DNA from: Pseudomonadota bacterium | GTDB taxonomy: Bacteria > Pseudomonadota > Alphaproteobacteria > Rhizobiales > Hyphomicrobiaceae | Direction of reading: 5' to 3' | Length of the DNA stretch: 9,029 nt | NCBI GenBank assembly: GCA_023416575.1 | Contig: JAEZHL010000013.1 | Coordinates: 1 to 9,029, forward strand | In this document: piece after piece, positions 6,634-9,029 of the stretch | Numbering within the stretch: the stretch's first letter is position 1 | How the letters are laid out: each line of letters opens with the position of its first letter | The notes under the pieces: model-generated | Seen by the model: the letters and a program-made list of their open reading frames with translations, nothing else | What the model was told of the DNA's origin: nothing | Databases searched by the model: none | Program-made: the position numbers and the translations under genes

Positions 6634-7899
6634 TCACCGGAATGTCTTGCGCGGGTCGAGCGCGTCGCGCACCGCCTCGCCGATGAAGATGAGCAGGCTG
6701 AGCAGCGTCGCCAGCGAGAAGAAGGCTGCGAGCCCGAGCCACGGTGCCTGGAGGTTGGCCTTGCCCTGCGCCAGGAGCTCGCCCAGCGATGCCGATCCCG
6801 GCGGCAGGCCGAGGCCGAGGAAGTCGAGCGCGGTCAGAGCCGTGATGCTGCCCGACAGGTTGAATGGCAGGAACGTCAGCGTCGCCACCATGGCATTGGG
6901 CAGCAAGTGCTTGAACATGATCTTGCCGTCGGAAAGGCCCAGCGCCCGCGCCGCGGTGACGTACTCGAAGTTGCGGGCACGCAGGAACTCGGCGCGCACC
7001 ACGCCCACGAGCGAGACCCACTGGAAGAGCAGCAGCACGCCCAGCAGCGTCCAGAAGCCCGGCACCAGCACCGACGAGATGATGATCAGCACGTACAGCG
7101 ACGGGATGGACGACCAGATCTCCAGCACGCGCTGGAAGAAGAGGTCGACCTTGCCGCCGAAGTAGCCCTGCACGGCACCCGCAGTGATGCCGATGATCGA
7201 CGAGAAGAACGTCAGCAGCAGCCCGAACAGCACCGAGATGCGGAAGCCGTAGATCATGCGCGCGAGCACGTCGCGGCCCTGGTCATCGGTTCCGAGCCAG
7301 TTGCGGTTACCGAGCTCCTGGAAGCGCGCGATCTGGTCCGCGGGCGCTTCGCACAGCTGCGCGTTGGTCGTCCACTGTGGCGGTGCCGGGAAGCCGAGGC
7401 AGCGATCCTCCGGCCCCTTGATCCGCGGATAGTCTTTATTGATCGAGGTGTAGGAGTAGCGGATCGGCGGCCAGATCATCCAGCCGTTCTGCTCGATCTC
7501 CTCGATGATGAACGGGTCCTTGTAGTCGGTGACGGCAAGAAAGCCGCCGAACTTCGATTCCGGATAGTCGACCAGGACCGGCGACAGCAGCTCACCCTTG
7601 TAGCGAACGAGCAGCGGCTTGTCGTTTGCGATCAGCTCCGCGCCGAGGCTCAGCACGAAGAGCACGAGGAAGATCCAGAAGCTCCAATAGCCGCGCCGGT
7701 TGGCCTTGAAGTTCTCCCAGCGGCGGCGGTTGATCGGTGTCAGCGAGAAGCGGCGACCGGCGGCCCCGCGCATGCGGCCGATCCAGGTCGTCGGCTGCCG
7801 CATGAAACCGGTGGTTGCGATCTTCTCCTGCGTCTCGACGCTGGAGAGCTTCTCCTCCGGCGTCTTCTGCTCGAGGCTTTCGTCAGTGCGCATGTCCAC
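6634..7899 (-). CDS. yejE: oligopeptide/microcin C-type ABC importer, permease YejE
   Basis: A 421-residue inner membrane permease of the DppC/OppC type. INRRRWENFKANRRGYWSFW (56-75), LIANDKPLLVRY (89-100) and NWLGTDDQGRDVLAR (200-214) match E. coli YejE closely. The first membrane helix is at about 72-90. A long periplasmic loop (91-217) follows, then five further helices at about 218-244, 266-282, 283-300, 335-360 and 390-407. The EAA loop that contacts YejF is around EFLRARNFEYVTAARALG (304-321). The protein is about 80 residues longer than E. coli YejE. It has a charged cytoplasmic N-terminal tail of about 55 residues and an insert at about 154-199 with two cysteines (Cys167, Cys183). I prefer the GTG start at 7899, which has GGGAGG eight bases upstream. 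ATG at 7893 is possible but spaced 14 bases. The start lies three bases after the yejB stop, so translation is probably coupled. Confidence 0.94.
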   Translation of the reverse strand: MDMRTDESLEQKTPEEKLSSVETQEKIATTGFMRQPTTWIGRMRGAAGRRFSLTPINRRRWENFKANRRGYWSFWIFLVLFVLSLGAELIANDKPLLVRYKGELLSPVLVDYPESKFGGFLAVTDYKDPFIIEEIEQNGWMIWPPIRYSYTSINKDYPRIKGPEDRCLGFPAPPQWTTNAQLCEAPADQIARFQELGNRNWLGTDDQGRDVLARMIYGFRISVLFGLLLTFFSSIIGITAGAVQGYFGGKVDLFFQRVLEIWSSIPSLYVLIIISSVLVPGFWTLLGVLLLFQWVSLVGVVRAEFLRARNFEYVTAARALGLSDGKIMFKHLLPNAMVATLTFLPFNLSGSITALTALDFLGLGLPPGSASLGELLAQGKANLQAPWLGLAAFFSLATLLSLLIFIGEAVRDALDPRKTFR

Positions 7900-7902
7900 G
7901 GC

Positions 7903-9012
7903 TCAGACCTCCCGGCTCTCGAAGTCGATGCGCGGATCGATCAGCGTGTAGATAAAATCCGAAACCAGGTTCACCACCAGCCCGACCAGAGAGAAGATGT
8001 AGAGCGTCGCGAACACCACCGGATAATCGCGGTTGATGATGCTCTCGAAGCCGAGCAGCCCCAGGCCATCGAGCGAGAAGATGGTCTCGATGAGCAGCGA
8101 GCCGGTGAAGAACGCGCTGATGAACGCACCCGGGAAACCGGCGATGATGAGCAGCATCGCGTTACGGAACACATGCCCGTAAAGGACTTGGCTTTCGTTG
8201 AGCCCCTTGGCGCGCGCGGTCACGACATACTGTTTGCGGATCTCGTCCAGGAACGAGTTCTTGGTCAGGAACGTCATCGTCGTGAAAGCGCCGAGCGCCA
8301 TGGCCGTGATCGGCAGCGCCAAATGCCAGAAGTAGTCGAGGACCTTCCCCGCCAACGTCAGATCGCTCCAGTAATCGGACGTGAGCCCGCGCGAGGGGAA
8401 CCACTGGAAGAACGAGCCGCCGGCGAACAGCACCAGCAGCAGCACCGCCACCAGGAATCCCGGCACCGCGTACCCGACGACTAGAAAGCCGCTCGTCCAC
8501 ATGTCGAACCGCTCGCCATCGCGGACGGCCTTGCGGATGCCGAGCGGGATCGAGATGAGATAGGTCAGCACGGTCATCCACAAACCGAGCGAGATGGAGA
8601 CCGGGAGTTTCTCCTTGATCAACTCGAGCACACCGACATCGCGGAAGTAGCTCTTGCCGAAGTCGAACATGAGGAAGCTCTTCATCATGATGAAGAACCG
8701 CTCGTGTGCCGGCTTATCGAAGCCGAACTGCTTCTCGAGCTGGCGGATGAACTCCGGATCGAGCCCCTGGGCACCCCGGTACTTCGACCCGCCCCCCTCT
8801 TGGGCTGCCTGATGCGAGGCTTGGGAGCCGAGGCCATCGCCGCCCGAGCCGCCGATCCGCGAGGTGGCGGACACGTCCGTGCCGGAGACCTGAGCGATCA
8901 CCCTCTCCACAGGTCCGCCCGGGGCGAACTGGATGAAGGCGAAGCTGATAAGCATGATCCCGAGCATCGTCGGGAAGATCAAAAGAATTCGCTTCAGAAG
9001 ATATGCGCCCAT
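7903..9012 (-). CDS. yejB: oligopeptide/microcin C-type ABC importer, permease YejB
   Basis: A 369-residue inner membrane permease of the DppB/OppB type, nearly the length of E. coli YejB (364) and similar from end to end. The first membrane helix (about 9-30) ends in FIQFAPGGPVE. A periplasmic loop rich in Gly, Ser and Gln (43-80) is followed by KYRGAQGLDPE (77-87), FGFDKPAHERFF (96-107) and FDFGKSYFRD (116-125). Five further helices lie near 138-160, 173-197, 228-250, 284-310 and 333-358. The EAA loop, EIRKQYVVTARAKGLNES (257-274), docks onto YejF. The C-terminus YTLIDPRIDFE (355-365) is typical of the family. The start at 9012 matches the family N-terminus MGAYLLKR. Upstream, GGAG lies 13 bases away, which is long, so the true ribosome binding site may be atypical or translation coupled to yejA. 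The gene is first of the visible operon yejB-yejE-yejF-ghrA. Confidence 0.95.
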   Translation of the reverse strand: MGAYLLKRILLIFPTMLGIMLISFAFIQFAPGGPVERVIAQVSGTDVSATSRIGGSGGDGLGSQASHQAAQEGGGSKYRGAQGLDPEFIRQLEKQFGFDKPAHERFFIMMKSFLMFDFGKSYFRDVGVLELIKEKLPVSISLGLWMTVLTYLISIPLGIRKAVRDGERFDMWTSGFLVVGYAVPGFLVAVLLLVLFAGGSFFQWFPSRGLTSDYWSDLTLAGKVLDYFWHLALPITAMALGAFTTMTFLTKNSFLDEIRKQYVVTARAKGLNESQVLYGHVFRNAMLLIIAGFPGAFISAFFTGSLLIETIFSLDGLGLLGFESIINRDYPVVFATLYIFSLVGLVVNLVSDFIYTLIDPRIDFESREV

Positions 9013-9018
9013 GCGGGG

Positions 9019-9029
9019 TTAAAAGCTCC
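9019..9029 (-). CDS. possible last codons of the upstream gene, expected to be yejA (binding protein)
   Basis: In one - strand frame the final bases of the window read Ser-Phe-stop (TAA at 9021-9019), six bases before the yejB start. This is the spacing seen between the other genes of the operon, and in the Yej system the periplasmic peptide-binding protein gene yejA normally precedes yejB. Two codons cannot identify a gene, so this rests on context alone. Confidence 0.25.

Noticed and set aside
6628..8484. 618-codon open frame on the + strand, rich in Arg, Glu, Gln and His
   Set aside because: It is antisense to yejE and yejB, whose membrane segments produce this charged, His/Gln-rich complement. 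No ribosome binding site or recognisable domain supports it.
1..9029. CRISPR arrays, tRNA or rRNA genes, insertion sequences, prophage or defence genes
   Set aside because: Scanning both strands showed no regularly spaced repeats, no tRNA-like cloverleaf segments, no transposase or integrase motifs, and no terminal inverted repeats of mobile-element type.

Overview
The window is GC-rich DNA whose gene content (a Yej-type peptide ABC transporter of alphaproteobacterial character, a winged-helix/TolB-like/TPR regulator beside a SAM methyltransferase, and a GntR/FCD regulator remnant) suggests an alphaproteobacterium, most likely of the Hyphomicrobiales (Bradyrhizobium-like relatives). That assignment rests on recalled protein resemblance and composition. 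No marker gene is present.

Left part (1-765): the C-terminal ligand-binding domain of a GntR/FadR-type regulator on the + strand enters from the left edge and carries an in-frame TAG at 144-146. After it come about 450 bases with no intact gene. This stretch holds a possible frameshifted remnant of a small hydrophobic protein on the - strand (about 436-638) and a strong inverted repeat (718-748). The repeat lies just past the stop of the next gene and is a candidate terminator.

Middle part (766-3903): a class I SAM-dependent methyltransferase (- strand, 766-1596) and a cytoplasmic one-component regulator with an OmpR-type winged helix, a TolB-like domain and a TPR-rich C-terminus (+ strand, 1843-3417) diverge from a shared 246-base control region. 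The layout suggests that the regulator controls the methyltransferase, itself, or both. A conserved-looking 153-residue protein of unknown function (- strand, 3442-3903) converges on the regulator with only 24 bases between them.

Right part (4019-9029): a tightly spaced - strand operon, in transcription order yejB (9012-7903), yejE (7899-6634), yejF (6625-4991) and ghrA (4966-4019). The gaps are 3, 8 and 24 bases. YejB and YejE are the two membrane permeases and YejF is the double ATPase of an oligopeptide/microcin C-type importer. The binding protein gene yejA is expected just beyond the right edge, and its last codons may be visible at 9019-9029. The last gene encodes a glyoxylate/hydroxypyruvate reductase A-type 2-hydroxyacid dehydrogenase with its catalytic residues present.

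Most of the window is well-ordered, ordinary chromosomal content. I did not find a convincing undescribed system. The observations most worth following up are the regulator-methyltransferase pair, the enzyme gene attached to the peptide importer operon, the family-atypical insert in YejE, and gene decay at the left end.
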